Shown here piece by piece: positions 44,556 through 53,639 of a DNA stretch of 64,000 bases. The notes below the pieces were generated by a model. The model saw nothing but the letters and a program-made list of their open reading frames with translations. It was not told where the DNA came from and searched no databases. The translations under genes were made by a program, and so were the position numbers. Every line of letters starts with the position of its first letter. The stretch's first letter is position 1. Origin of the DNA: a bacterium (GTDB lineage: Bacteria; Cyanobacteriota; Vampirovibrionia; Gastranaerophilales; Gastranaerophilaceae); NCBI GenBank assembly GCA_017470815.1, contig JAFUXT010000007.1, positions 40,021 to 104,020 of the forward strand. The letters are read 5' to 3'.

Positions 44556-45508
44556 TATTTATTCAGCCCCGCACCGTTTAAAATAATTTGTACCAAATCA
44601 TCATAACTTATACCCATAACTTTGCACTGGGCAGGCAAATCACTTGTATCTGTCATCCCCGGAGATGTGTTTATTTCAATAACATAAGGAACACCGTCAT
44701 TACTTATCATCAAATCAACTCTTGAAACTCCTCTGCAGCCTGTTATTTCATGAGCCTTAACAGAAATTTCTTTAACTTTTTGGGTTAAATCTTCACTTAA
44801 CCTTGCCGGAAGAATAAATTCTGACATGCCTGCCGTATATTTAGCCTCAAAATCATACCATTCATTTTTAGGCCTTATTTCAAGAATTTCTGTTGCAAAA
44901 TTTTTGCCGTCTTGTTCTAAAACACCGACAGTTACAAAAAATCCGTCAATAAATTCTTCTATCAAAACATCGTCATTATATTTTATTGCTTCTTCGTAGG
45001 CAGATTTCAATTCCTCTCTTGAATTAACCTTGGTCATTCCAAAACTTGAGCCTTCGGAAACAGGTTTTGTTATAACAGGAAATTTTAAATCAGTGGTTAA
45101 TGTTTCTAAATCATCACCCTTGCGCACAAATGCCGATTTTGCAAGCGGAATATCAGGACAGGTTGAAAGAACTTTTTTAGTGTATTCCTTATTCATACAG
45201 ATTGCGGAACTCATAACCCCGCAACCCGTGTACGGAATTTGCAGAATTTCTAAAATCCCCTGAATACAACCGTCTTCACCATATTTACCATGCAAAGCGT
45301 TGTATGCATAATCAAATTTACCATCTTTTAATTTTTGTGCAATATCTTTGTCCACTTCAACAAGTTGAGCATTTTTATAACCAAGTCTTTGTAATGCACC
45401 AAAGCAATTTTTACCCGAACGGCGTGACACTTCGGCTTCTGATGACATACCTCCGCATAATACGGCTATTTTTGCATTTTTATCTATTTTTGAGTTAATT
45501 TCTGCCAT
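44555..45508 (-). CDS. ddl: D-alanine--D-alanine ligase
   Basis: A 317-residue ATP-grasp enzyme that makes the D-Ala-D-Ala of peptidoglycan. Motifs: VLCGGMSSEAEVSRRSG at the N-terminus, GKYGEDGCIQGILE, PYTGCGV, KPVSEGSSFGM, and the Mg site VIEINTSPGMTDTS. Tyr in the position giving D-Ala specificity cannot be checked without alignment. It overlaps murB by 25 nt. Confidence 0.95.
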   Translation of the reverse strand: MAEINSKIDKNAKIAVLCGGMSSEAEVSRRSGKNCFGALQRLGYKNAQLVEVDKDIAQKLKDGKFDYAYNALHGKYGEDGCIQGILEILQIPYTGCGVMSSAICMNKEYTKKVLSTCPDIPLAKSAFVRKGDDLETLTTDLKFPVITKPVSEGSSFGMTKVNSREELKSAYEEAIKYNDDVLIEEFIDGFFVTVGVLEQDGKNFATEILEIRPKNEWYDFEAKYTAGMSEFILPARLSEDLTQKVKEISVKAHEITGCRGVSRVDLMISNDGVPYVIEINTSPGMTDTSDLPAQCKVMGISYDDLVQIILNGAGLNK

Positions 45509-46386
45509 AATTTCAGTTCCTCTTTACTTTTATTTCCCAAATATTTTATTTCAGGTTCAAGTTCAATATTATAAACCTCTTTTACCCTTTTTTTCATTTC
45601 ACACATCAATTCAAGCACATCTAAAGATTTTCCGCTGCCTGTATTAACAATAAAATTAGAATGATTGCGCCAAACCCTGACATCCCCTATCATAATCTCT
45701 TTTGCTCCGACACTTTCTAACAGTCTGCCCGCAGGATTACAAGGCGGATTTTTAAATATACTTCCGCAATTAGGCAGAGCAAGTGTCGGTTGATGTTTTC
45801 TGCGAAAGTCAAGATTTTCATCCATTTGTTTTTTTATTTCGTCGGAATTTTTCGGGGTCAATTCAAATTCCGCTTTTAACACTATCAAATCGTCTTTTTC
45901 ACAACGGGAAGTTCTGTAATCAAAACCCATACGGTCTTTTTCAAAAGTAACAAGCCCGATTTTTCTTGAATAGCAAAGAACAGATGTAATGCAGTCACTT
46001 ATACACTGACCATGGGCAGATGCATTCATATAAACTTCACCGCCGACACTTCCCGGAAAACCTATCATAAATTCCAATCCTGATAACCCCGCTTTGCAAA
46101 CTTCCTGAGAAAGTTTTGGACCTTTAACACCACATTCAGCCGTTACTTTGTTATCTTCAATAGTAATATTATTCAATTTATGAGTTAAAATTACTTTGCC
46201 TTCGTATCCGGCACTTGAAACAAGAGTGTTTGACAAATTTCCCAAAACAGGGATGTTGGGGTACTTTTGCAAAAGTCGAACAAACTCATCAACATTGTCA
46301 GGAAAATAAGCCTCGTCTATTTTTCCGCCAATTTTAAATGTTGTGTAATTTTTTATCTCAAAATCTTTTTCAATATAATCAGTCAT
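45484..46386 (-). CDS. murB: UDP-N-acetylenolpyruvoylglucosamine reductase
   Basis: A 300-residue MurB of the short (type II, YSF-less) class. FAD motifs are FKIGGK, LGNLSNTLV, and GLEFMIGFPGSVGGEVYMNA. Catalytic Ser is in NCGSIFKNP, and the C-terminal Glu in LEPEIKYLG. It reduces enolpyruvyl-UDP-GlcNAc to UDP-MurNAc. A TTGCAC/TATAAT promoter (17 bp) ends 9 nt before the ATG, so it can also be transcribed independently of murC. Confidence 0.95.
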   Translation of the reverse strand: MTDYIEKDFEIKNYTTFKIGGKIDEAYFPDNVDEFVRLLQKYPNIPVLGNLSNTLVSSAGYEGKVILTHKLNNITIEDNKVTAECGVKGPKLSQEVCKAGLSGLEFMIGFPGSVGGEVYMNASAHGQCISDCITSVLCYSRKIGLVTFEKDRMGFDYRTSRCEKDDLIVLKAEFELTPKNSDEIKKQMDENLDFRRKHQPTLALPNCGSIFKNPPCNPAGRLLESVGAKEIMIGDVRVWRNHSNFIVNTGSGKSLDVLELMCEMKKRVKEVYNIELEPEIKYLGNKSKEELKLWQKLTQK

Positions 46387-46395
46387 TATACTGCA

Positions 46396-46424
46396 ATTAT
46401 AGTACAGGATTATGCCCGGTGCAA
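46396..46424 (-). promoter_or_regulatory. Promoter before murB
   Basis: Minus strand: TTGCAC (46424-46419), 17-bp spacer, TATAAT (46401-46396), 9 nt to ATG 46386, giving a leader of at most a few nucleotides. Confidence 0.65.
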
Positions 46425-46435
46425 TTTATTACATT

Positions 46436-46693
46436 TTATATCTTATTTTTTGCCTCTGCACTTTGCAAAATTCTTTTATCTCTTTCAAAAATATCCGCAT
46501 CAAGTTGTTTTCTTGCGCTGATTGCCTGCTCAATTCTTTGAGAAATCGCTTCAGCATCATGAATACTCTTTTGGGAATCAGCGTTTTTGAGTTGCTTACA
46601 GTATGAACCCATACAGTTAAAAACCATCGGATTATTAATTTGCTCACGAATTGGTTTATGAACACTTTTGGGTATCGCTATAATATGTACCAT
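46436..46693 (-). CDS. Unknown 85-aa protein between murC and murB
   Basis: Unrecognised small protein starting MVHIIAIPKSVHKPIREQIN. AAGGAG 6 nt before ATG 46693 supports the frame over the overlapping 46429-46665 frame, which has no ribosome site. The C-terminal half is a charged helix (AISQRIEQAISARKQLDADI). It starts 13 nt after murC and lies in the cell-wall operon, so a role there is possible but unproven. Confidence 0.68.
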   Translation of the reverse strand: MVHIIAIPKSVHKPIREQINNPMVFNCMGSYCKQLKNADSQKSIHDAEAISQRIEQAISARKQLDADIFERDKRILQSAEAKNKI

Positions 46694-46706
46694 TATAAAC
46701 TCCTTA

Positions 46707-48110
46707 TTATTTGACCTGCATTTCTTTACTCAAGTTCATAAGTTCAGAACCAAGTTTTGTGATAGTACCTGCACCTAAACCAATTACAATATCGTTTGGT
46801 TTCAATTCTTTATACAATTCTTTTGCAACTTCTTCCATAGTACCCGAAATATGACGACAGAGGATATCTGACTTTTCTTTAAATTCCGCAACAAAAGCTT
46901 TTGAATTTACCCCGACAATTTCGTCTTCGCTTGCTGCGTAAACATCAGTAACAATAAGTTCATCAATACCGTCAAATGCTTCCATAAACTCATTCCAGAG
47001 ATTTTGCAAACGGGAGTATCTGTGCGGCTGAAATACTGCGATTATGCGCTTATTCTTAAAAGATTTTGAGCAGGATAATGTTGCTTTAATTTCTGTCGGG
47101 TGATGCGCATAATCATCATATATTTGGACTCCATTAAACTCCCCAACCTTTTGAAATCTTCTGCCCATACCGGTAAATGTTGCAAAATGCGGATTAACCA
47201 AATTCATATCAACACCTGATATATGTAAACTTGCCCAAACCGCAAGCGAGTTATAAACATTATGCACCCCTTTAAGACTGATTTGAAGATTTGTTTGAAA
47301 TTCATCTTTATAATAAATATCAAAAGTTGTGTAATCCTGTCCGTAAACAATATTTTTAGCACAATAATCGGTATTTCCGCCGATTGAAAAAGTCATAAAT
47401 TTAGCGTTATGCGCAAGTTCGTGAACGGAAAAATATTTAACAAGTCTTTTTACACCCTCATTATCCATATTTGCTAAGATTATGCCGTTTTCTCTCATAT
47501 TTGAAATGAAAGTTTCAAAGGTTTCAAGAATAGATTCCAAACCGTTTTTATAAAAATCAAGATGATCGGGTTCTAAATTGTTTACAACTACTAAATTTGG
47601 GCTGTATTTGACTATCGTCCCGTCGCTTTCATCAAGTTCAGCGATAAAATATTTAGCATGTGCGCAATTTGCGTTTGTGTTGATTTCAGGGATAATACCA
47701 CCAACAACATAAGACGGCTTTAATCCTGCTTTTTCCAATACATAAGAGCAAAGTCCCGAAGTTGTGGTTTTGCCGTGAGTTCCTGAGTATCCGATAAAAT
47801 ATTCTTCACCCCTTGAAATCTCAGCAAGCAAATCCGAACGATGCCAGATTGGTAAACCTAAGCGCTTCGCCTTCTGAATTTCAGGATTAAACTCACGAAT
47901 AGCGGTACTTGCAACTACTATAGAGTCATCAGGCAAATTATCTTCATTATGCCCGATATAAACCTTTGCGCCCAAATCACGAACACTTTTTACATATTTG
48001 CTGTCATTAATATCAGAGCCGGAAACTTCATAACCGTTTTGCAAAAGATATTTTGCCAAACCGCTCATTCCTACTCCGCCTATTGCTATAAAATGATATT
48101 TCTTTTTCAT
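46707..48110 (-). CDS. murC: UDP-N-acetylmuramate--L-alanine ligase
   Basis: A 467-residue Mur ligase adding L-Ala to UDP-MurNAc. N-terminal Rossmann motif HFIAIGGVGMSGLAKYLL, ATP loop GTHGKTTTSG, central ELDESDGT, NLEPDHLDFY, YDDYAHHPTEIKAT and QPHRYSR. AAGGGATT lies before ATG 48110. It heads the minus-strand operon through lepB. Confidence 0.96.
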   Translation of the reverse strand: MKKKYHFIAIGGVGMSGLAKYLLQNGYEVSGSDINDSKYVKSVRDLGAKVYIGHNEDNLPDDSIVVASTAIREFNPEIQKAKRLGLPIWHRSDLLAEISRGEEYFIGYSGTHGKTTTSGLCSYVLEKAGLKPSYVVGGIIPEINTNANCAHAKYFIAELDESDGTIVKYSPNLVVVNNLEPDHLDFYKNGLESILETFETFISNMRENGIILANMDNEGVKRLVKYFSVHELAHNAKFMTFSIGGNTDYCAKNIVYGQDYTTFDIYYKDEFQTNLQISLKGVHNVYNSLAVWASLHISGVDMNLVNPHFATFTGMGRRFQKVGEFNGVQIYDDYAHHPTEIKATLSCSKSFKNKRIIAVFQPHRYSRLQNLWNEFMEAFDGIDELIVTDVYAASEDEIVGVNSKAFVAEFKEKSDILCRHISGTMEEVAKELYKELKPNDIVIGLGAGTITKLGSELMNLSKEMQVK

Positions 48111-48239
48111 AATTAATCCCTTTTAGCCAATTATATTATAAACCAACAAATGTTACAAATAATTAAATATTATAAGTTTGGTGAAATTTATCATTACAAA
48201 AAATTTTTATATAAATGTAAAAGTAACGGAGAGTATGAA

Positions 48240-49121
48240 ATGTATTTTGGCAATTTTGGTATGCGAATGATGATGGGTACTCAAATGACTATGGGGCTTT
48301 GGGGCAATTTTAATATGATGAATTATATGAATCCGATATTTAATCCTACAGGAAGTATATTTAGTGCTTATCAGTTTCCCATGATGAATTTTAATTTCCA
48401 ACCCATGTTTTATCCTATGCCAACATGGAATTTTGGTTTAACTCCGGGAACAAATACTCCGCAAACTTCAACTCAGACACAGGAACAAATAAATAAAACT
48501 GTTGATGAAATAAGAAAATTAAATTACAATTCACCGGAATTGAAAACCAAATTAAATCAAAATAATAATATATCAGATTATGCAAATTATTTTACATCAA
48601 ATTCATCATTTAAAGTTTCAAACACTATAGATACTGAAGATGGCGGTAAAATAAGCATATACAAAGATAAAGACGGGAATCATATCGGCTCGGTCAGAAA
48701 AAACAAAGACGGAAAAATTGAAAATGTAGCATTTGATTTGGCAGATGGCGGATTCGTGTCATTAAACGATACTAACAATGACGGAAAAATAGATAATAAG
48801 ACTTCTGCAAGTGCACAACAAACACAGACAGACAAAAACGGTCAAAAATTTGAAAAGACCTTAAAAGATTTATTGGCTAAATATCCAAATGCGACATCAA
48901 CAAGCGAAAATCTCGAAAATGGCGAAGTTCGTGTAAAATATACATCAAACGGCAAAATAGTAGCCACAGTTATAAAAAGCTCCGATGGAAAAATTAAAGA
49001 AATTTTTGACGAATCAAATACATCTTCAAGCGGAGGAACGGTCTTTTTCTACACTGATTTAAATAAAAACGGCAAAATAGATGCCGATGAGCATAAAAAA
49101 CGTAATGATATTGAATTATAA
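48240..49121 (+). CDS. Met-rich protein with EF-hand-like calcium loops
   Basis: A 293-residue protein of unknown function. ATG 48240 has GGAGAG 6 nt upstream; the frame is open from 48150 but without a start signal. The first 65 residues are extremely rich in Met, Phe, Asn, Gly and Pro (GMRMMMGTQMTMGLWGNFNM). The C-terminal part has D-x-D/N-x-D/N-G loops: YKDKDGNH, NDTNNDGKIDN and TDLNKNGKIDADE, the last two like dockerin/EF-hand calcium loops. No signal peptide is seen. Cohesin-like partners are not in the window. Confidence 0.65.
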   Translation: MYFGNFGMRMMMGTQMTMGLWGNFNMMNYMNPIFNPTGSIFSAYQFPMMNFNFQPMFYPMPTWNFGLTPGTNTPQTSTQTQEQINKTVDEIRKLNYNSPELKTKLNQNNNISDYANYFTSNSSFKVSNTIDTEDGGKISIYKDKDGNHIGSVRKNKDGKIENVAFDLADGGFVSLNDTNNDGKIDNKTSASAQQTQTDKNGQKFEKTLKDLLAKYPNATSTSENLENGEVRVKYTSNGKIVATVIKSSDGKIKEIFDESNTSSSGGTVFFYTDLNKNGKIDADEHKKRNDIEL

Positions 49122-49124
49122 AAC

Positions 49125-49151
49125 AAAAGACCTGCTTTAAACAGGTCTTTT
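49125..49151 (+). terminator. Terminator after EF-hand-like gene
   Basis: Stem AAAAGACCTG / CAGGTCTTTT followed by ATTTAAT. Confidence 0.85.
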
Positions 49152-49160
49152 ATTTAATAT

Positions 49161-49215
49161 GTAAGTTGGGGTTTCGACCCTAACATTATTTGTTTGGCTA
49201 AAAAGCCCAACTTAC
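49161..49215. repeat. Double-hairpin repeat family C
   Basis: GTAAGTTGGGGTTTCGACCC...AAAAGCCCAACTTAC. Third full copy. Confidence 0.85.
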
Positions 49216-49221
49216 ATATTA

Positions 49222-49355
49222 ACCCTCACTCGTTTTTCAAATGCTCATACTTCGCATTGAAAAACTACCCTCAGTTTCACTTCGTTCCGCATACAGGCTC
49301 AGTCATCCTCACTTCGTTGCGGTGCTTCGCTTTGTATCCCAAAGGTAGAGGAGAA
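49222..49355. repeat. Family B palindromic element, long composite copy
   Basis: It begins ACCCTCACTCGTTTTTCAAA, contains AATGCTCATACTTCGCATTG with self-complementary TTTTTCAA/TTGAAAAA arms, and ends near AAAGGTAGAGGAG. It shares blocks with 33343-33413. No gene is seen in 49122-49408. Confidence 0.6.
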
Positions 49356-49408
49356 TTTTTATCTGTAACAAACTTATCGACTTAACGCATTAACGTCTTA
49401 TCGACTTT

Positions 49409-50872
49409 TTATATATTTGCTATTTTTGTCCAAAAGTCATTTGCCTGTTCAAATTGATAAGCAAAATTAAACAATCTGCCTTCTTCAAACTGAGGTGCTA
49501 AAATCTGCAACCCAATTGGCATACCTGAATTGTCAAATCCCGCAGGAACACTTATCCCGGGAATACCTGCCAAATTACATCCGATAGTTGCAATATCTGT
49601 TAAATACATTGCCAAAGGATCAGATGCTTTTGCACCGAGTTCAAATGCACTGTTAGGACAAGTCGGCGAAATCAATACATCAACTTCATTAAACGCATTA
49701 ACAAAATCTTGAGTAACCAATGCTCTCATCTGTTGTGCTTTTTTATAGTAAGCATCATAATAACCTGCTGAAAGTGCATAAGTACCAAGCATTATACGGC
49801 GTTTGACTTCCGGTCCGAAGCCTTCTGCTCTTGTTTTTGTGTACATTTCCATAAGATTTTTTGCATCAGGTGTTCTGTAACCGTATCTTACACCGTCAAA
49901 TCTTGCAAGATTTGAACTACATTCGGCAGTTGCCAAAATATAATAAATACCGATTGAATATTTGATGTGTTTTAGTGAAATTTCTTTGACTTCACATCCA
50001 AGTTTTTTGTATGTTTCAATAGCATTTTCAACTGCTTTTGCAACTTCAGGCGAATTACCATCACCCATAAGTTCTTTTATAATTCCGACTTTTTTACCTT
50101 TTATGTCGTTTTTCAAAAAGTCAGCATAATGTTCAACAGGCATATTGAGTGATGTTGAATCCTTAGGGTCATGACCTGCAATAACTTCCAATAAATTTGC
50201 AGCATCTTCGACGCTTCTTGCAAACGGGCCGATTTGATCTAAAGATGAAGCAAATGCAATCAGACCGTATCTTGAAACTCTGCCATAGGTTGGTTTCATA
50301 CCAACAATTCCGCAAAATGATGCCGGTAGCCTGATTGAACCGCCTGTATCAGAACCAAGTGCCAAAGTTGCTTCGCATGAAGATACGCTTGCTGCAGATC
50401 CTCCTGAAGAACCGCCCGGAACTTTATTCAAATCCCACGGATTATGAACTTTTTTAAATGCCGAGTTTTCGTTTGATGAACCCATGGCAAATTCGTCTAA
50501 ATTTGCTTTACCGACAATAGGTACAAGGTTATTTAATAATTTTTCCGTAACCGTAGCATTAAAAGGGGATACAAAATTTTCCAAAATTTTTGATGATGCG
50601 GTAGTTTTTGAACCGACCAAATTCATATTATCTTTCAATGCCAAAGGAATCCCAGCCAATAGAGGTAACTCTTCCCCTTTTGCAATTTTGTCATCAACTT
50701 TTTTTGCGGTTTCAAGCGCAGTATTTTCTGTCAAAGAATTGAATGCGCCAAGTTTTTCGTCTAAATCGTTTATTCTATCTAAAGCGGCTTTTGTAAGTTC
50801 GACAGCCGAAATTTCTTTATTTTTCAATGCCTTACTTTGTTCGGAGGCAGTCTTTTTCAAAAGTTCAATCAT
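49409..50872 (-). CDS. gatA: Glu-tRNA(Gln)/Asp-tRNA(Asn) amidotransferase subunit A
   Basis: A 487-residue amidase-signature enzyme. The Ser-cisSer-Lys triad is visible as Lys in ALKDNMN, the Gly/Ser-rich GGSSGGSAASVSS and GSDTGGSIR. It releases ammonia from glutamine for the transamidation of mischarged tRNA with GatB and GatC, which are not here. It lies 81 nt after mlaF on the same strand; GAGAGG precedes ATG 50872. Confidence 0.96.
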   Translation of the reverse strand: MIELLKKTASEQSKALKNKEISAVELTKAALDRINDLDEKLGAFNSLTENTALETAKKVDDKIAKGEELPLLAGIPLALKDNMNLVGSKTTASSKILENFVSPFNATVTEKLLNNLVPIVGKANLDEFAMGSSNENSAFKKVHNPWDLNKVPGGSSGGSAASVSSCEATLALGSDTGGSIRLPASFCGIVGMKPTYGRVSRYGLIAFASSLDQIGPFARSVEDAANLLEVIAGHDPKDSTSLNMPVEHYADFLKNDIKGKKVGIIKELMGDGNSPEVAKAVENAIETYKKLGCEVKEISLKHIKYSIGIYYILATAECSSNLARFDGVRYGYRTPDAKNLMEMYTKTRAEGFGPEVKRRIMLGTYALSAGYYDAYYKKAQQMRALVTQDFVNAFNEVDVLISPTCPNSAFELGAKASDPLAMYLTDIATIGCNLAGIPGISVPAGFDNSGMPIGLQILAPQFEEGRLFNFAYQFEQANDFWTKIANI

Positions 50873-50953
50873 ATCCTCTCCTTAAAAACTGTTTGCTAAT
50901 CTTTGAGGATATTTTATGACAAACATAAACCATAAGCAAGGAAATATTTACCC

Positions 50954-51673
50954 CTATGCTTTCATTTGCATAGGGCCTTCTAATGATGCGGTTACAAATT
51001 GTTTTGTATAAGGAGTATCCTGTTTTAACAATTCATCAGGAGTACCTTCAAATACAATTTTTCCGTCATAGAGCATAATTACTCTGTCTGCAGTTCTTGT
51101 AATAGTTGACATCTGGTGCGTAACCACAATAGATGCAGCATTTATTTCATGCTTCAGACGAACAATATAATCTTCGATTAAAGTTGATGACATCGGGTCT
51201 AAACCTGCAGTCGGTTCATCATAAAGAATTGTATTCGGCTGAGTAACTATCGCCCTTGCAAAACTTACACGCTTCTGCATACCACCTGACAGTTCAGACG
51301 GAAACTTATTTTCTATCCCCTGCAAACCGACAAGTTCAAGTTTTTGAGCAACAATTTCATGCAACTGTTCTTCATTGTACAATTTTCGCAGTTCTTTTCT
51401 TTCTCTAAGTGCAAAAGAGATATTTTCAAAGACATTCAAAGAATCAAATAATGCAGAATATTGGAACACCATTGCAATATCGCCCTCTGAAGTTATAATT
51501 TCACCGTTATCGTAAGGAATCAGACCTGAAATAAGTTTTAAAACGGTACTTTTACCTGAACCTGAAAACCCCACTATTGCAAGAACCTCGCCGTCATTAA
51601 CTTTAAATGAAATGTCATTTATGATAACTTTATCCTCAAAACTTTTTACCAAATTTTTTACTTCAATACTCAT
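50954..51673 (-). CDS. mlaF: MlaF-like ABC transporter ATPase
   Basis: A 239-residue ABC ATPase. Walker A GFSGSGKST, Q-loop MVFQYSALFDSLNVFENI, signature LSGGMQKRVSFARA, Walker B ILYDEPTAGLDP and H-loop VVTHQMS. The Q-loop and signature are those of the Mla/Mce/TGD3 lipid-transport group. ATG 51673 with AAGGGA upstream; the longer open frame to 51817 overlaps mlaE and is not used. With MlaE it forms the inner-membrane part of a phospholipid transporter. No MlaD/Mce gene is adjacent. Confidence 0.92.
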   Translation of the reverse strand: MSIEVKNLVKSFEDKVIINDISFKVNDGEVLAIVGFSGSGKSTVLKLISGLIPYDNGEIITSEGDIAMVFQYSALFDSLNVFENISFALRERKELRKLYNEEQLHEIVAQKLELVGLQGIENKFPSELSGGMQKRVSFARAIVTQPNTILYDEPTAGLDPMSSTLIEDYIVRLKHEINAASIVVTHQMSTITRTADRVIMLYDGKIVFEGTPDELLKQDTPYTKQFVTASLEGPMQMKA

Positions 51674-51687
51674 TTTTTTGTCCCTTA

Positions 51688-52497
51688 TTAAAAGAAAAAT
51701 AACATCGCAAAAATCATATCCCAAATAACTATTGAGATAAATGACCATACGACTGCCTTTGTTGTTGCAAGACCGACACCTTTGGCTCCGCCTTTTGCAA
51801 AATATCCGCAGGTACAACTAATAAGTGCAATTGTTCCGCCAAAAACTGCGGCTTTAGTAAGGCAAACCCACAAATCTTTCATATATAAACCTAACCAAAC
51901 AGATGTAAAATATGCTCTGTATGAAAGACCGGAGAAAATATTTGAAGCCACACCGCCTAAAATTACTCCGAAAACAGATGCAATAATTACTATAACAGGC
52001 ATCATAATTATACCGGACAGCACCCTTGGTGTAAACAAATGTCCGACAGAATCAACACCCAAAACATCAATGGCATCAATCTGTTCTGTTACTCTCATTG
52101 TCGCAAGTTCGGATGCTAATGATGACCCTATCATTGATATAATGGCAAAACCTGACATTATAACACCGACTTCCCTGACGGTTAAAATAGTCATCAGCAT
52201 ACCGATTAAACCTGAACCGCCCTGTTTAACCATCTCGTTAGCAACTTGCGACGATACAATAATTGAGGTCATTCCGACAATTGAAAGAGTAATCGGTAAT
52301 GAACTTATGCCAAATCTTTCACACTGAACAAAAAGTTCTCTAAACTGAACTCCGTCAATAAAAATTCGTCTAATCATCCTCAGTCCCATTTGAGCAATCT
52401 GACCGATGGTTGAAATAAAATGTTTTGTCTCTAAACCCAATGACGAAAACACTTTATAAGTTGCGGATTTTTTCCAATATTGTGCAATCGTAAACAT
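51688..52497 (-). CDS. mlaE: MlaE-like permease
   Basis: A 269-residue integral membrane protein of the MlaE/YrbE/TGD1 family with about six hydrophobic segments and the family motifs VGMTSIIVSSQVANEM, REVGVIMSGFAIISMIGSSL and ELATMRVTEQIDAIDVLG. It moves phospholipids between inner and outer membrane with MlaF (15 nt downstream) and a missing Mce-domain partner. ATG 52497 is 6 nt after an extended -10 box. Confidence 0.93.
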   Translation of the reverse strand: MFTIAQYWKKSATYKVFSSLGLETKHFISTIGQIAQMGLRMIRRIFIDGVQFRELFVQCERFGISSLPITLSIVGMTSIIVSSQVANEMVKQGGSGLIGMLMTILTVREVGVIMSGFAIISMIGSSLASELATMRVTEQIDAIDVLGVDSVGHLFTPRVLSGIIMMPVIVIIASVFGVILGGVASNIFSGLSYRAYFTSVWLGLYMKDLWVCLTKAAVFGGTIALISCTCGYFAKGGAKGVGLATTKAVVWSFISIVIWDMIFAMLFFF

Positions 52498-52503
52498 AAA
52501 ATA

Positions 52504-52512
52504 ATTATACCA
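52504..52512 (-). promoter_or_regulatory. Extended -10 box at leaderless spacing, mlaE
   Basis: Minus strand TGG-TATAAT, 6 nt (TATTTT), ATG 52497. Confidence 0.75.
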
Positions 52513-52549
52513 CAGTTTGTCTGTTGTGAAAATAAAAACAATAAGTATT

Positions 52550-53005
52550 TACATAAACTATATTATCGGTAGTCATTGAGAGATTAAAACTTTCTGCCTG
52601 TTCATTTCTTTCTCTTTTATTGCGAGTAAAAGAGAAAGAAACGGAACCAAAGAAAGAGAAAAACGCAAAGATACAATACCGCCTGACGGCGGCATAAGAC
52701 TGCTAACGCAGTAATAAGTGTTTTTGCCTGTCGGCAAAAATCTCTTAGCGCGCCTAAAACTACGGCGCGCGCTTTCAAGATGTCCGACCTTTACGCAGTG
52801 AGCAATCATTGTTTGCGACACGACAACAAGGCGGGATTTGTTTGAACGGTAGTGAGTTATCCCGCCTGTATGTGGAGCAAGTACAAATGATTAGCGAACG
52901 GAGTTCAGGTCGGGGAGTTTCTTTGCGCCCCGTTTCTTTGCGGTCAAAGAAATGGGGCAAGGTAGTTTTGATAAAACAAAAACTACCGATAATTTAGTTT
53001 ATGTA
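52550..53005. mobile_element. MITE-like non-coding element with 24-bp terminal inverted repeats
   Basis: Left end 52550-52573 (TACATAAACTATATTATCGG then TAGT) is the reverse complement of 52982-53005 with one mismatch. Between them there is no credible gene but a series of hairpins: TTTCTTTCTCTTTTA/TAAAAGAGAAAGAAA (about 52606-52642), CCGCC-TGA-CGGCGG, TTTTTGCC/GGCAAAAA (about 52723-52740), AGGCGGGAT/ATCCCGCCT (about 52829-52869), CCCCGTTTCTTTG/CAAAGAAATGGGG (about 52928-52957) and GGTAGTTTT/AAAACTACC. The inside is GC-richer than its surroundings. A clear target duplication is not visible. Confidence 0.6.
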
Positions 53006-53011
53006 CATAAA

Positions 53012-53044
53012 AAACAAACGGATTATCTTTAATCCGTCTGTTTT
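53012..53044 (-). terminator. Terminator of cobO
   Basis: On the minus strand AAACAGACGGATTA / TAATCCGTTTGTTT followed by a T-run. Confidence 0.8.
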
Positions 53045-53070
53045 CCTCTCTTCTTAATATATTTCATTTA

Positions 53071-53604
53071 CTAATATTCAATACCTTGTCTTGCCATAAC
53101 ACCAATATCAAAATAGTGTTTAATCGGCTTCATTTCAGTAACCAAATGAGCCATAGCAATAAGTTCAGGGTGCGCATAACGACCTGTTAATACAACTTCA
53201 AGATTTTCAGGCTTATGCAATAAAACATCTTTGATATCGCTGACTTTAATCATATTCATAGCGGTACAAATATTTATTTCATCCAAGATAACAAGTTGAT
53301 ATTCACCTGAATTAATAGCCTCTTTCGCCTTTTCCCAACCTTTTTTTGCTTCTTTGTAGTCCTCTAAACAAACATTGTGAGAATAACAAACTCTGTCCAT
53401 TCCAAATTGGATTACTTCCAAATTTGGTAAAAATTTTGATGATGAAAGCATTTCACCATAAGTTGTTGCTCCGTCACCCTTTGTAAACTGAATAACCAAA
53501 ACCTTCCAGCCATGACCTAATGCACGCAAAGCAAGACCTAATGCTGCCGTTGTTTTGCCTTTTCCATCCCCGGTATAAATTTGTATATAACCATGCTCTA
53601 ACAC
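53071..53604 (-). CDS. cobO: Cob(I)yrinic acid a,c-diamide adenosyltransferase
   Basis: A 177-residue CobA/BtuR/CobO-type corrinoid adenosyltransferase. P-loop GDGKGKTTAALGLALRALGH, VLVIQFTKG, and the LVILDEINIC Walker B region; C-terminal VVLTGRYAHPEL. The start is GTG 53604, backed by GGAGGTAG about 8 nt upstream. It makes adenosylcobalamin from imported or salvaged corrinoid. No other cobalamin gene or cobalamin riboswitch is visible nearby. Confidence 0.93.
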   Translation of the reverse strand: MLEHGYIQIYTGDGKGKTTAALGLALRALGHGWKVLVIQFTKGDGATTYGEMLSSSKFLPNLEVIQFGMDRVCYSHNVCLEDYKEAKKGWEKAKEAINSGEYQLVILDEINICTAMNMIKVSDIKDVLLHKPENLEVVLTGRYAHPELIAMAHLVTEMKPIKHYFDIGVMARQGIEY

Positions 53605-53639
53605 TTAAACTACCTCCGGACTACACTTTCTCTGTCCCT

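Noticed and set aside
46429..46665. 78-aa minus-strand frame overlapping the 85-aa gene
   Set aside because: No Shine-Dalgarno and no suitable -10 spacing; the other frame has AAGGAG at the right distance.
52573..52997. Short open frames on both strands (52573-52821, 52775-52960, 52809-52997)
   Set aside because: They lie within the hairpin-rich MITE-like element and follow its inverted repeats; no start signals and no protein-like composition.
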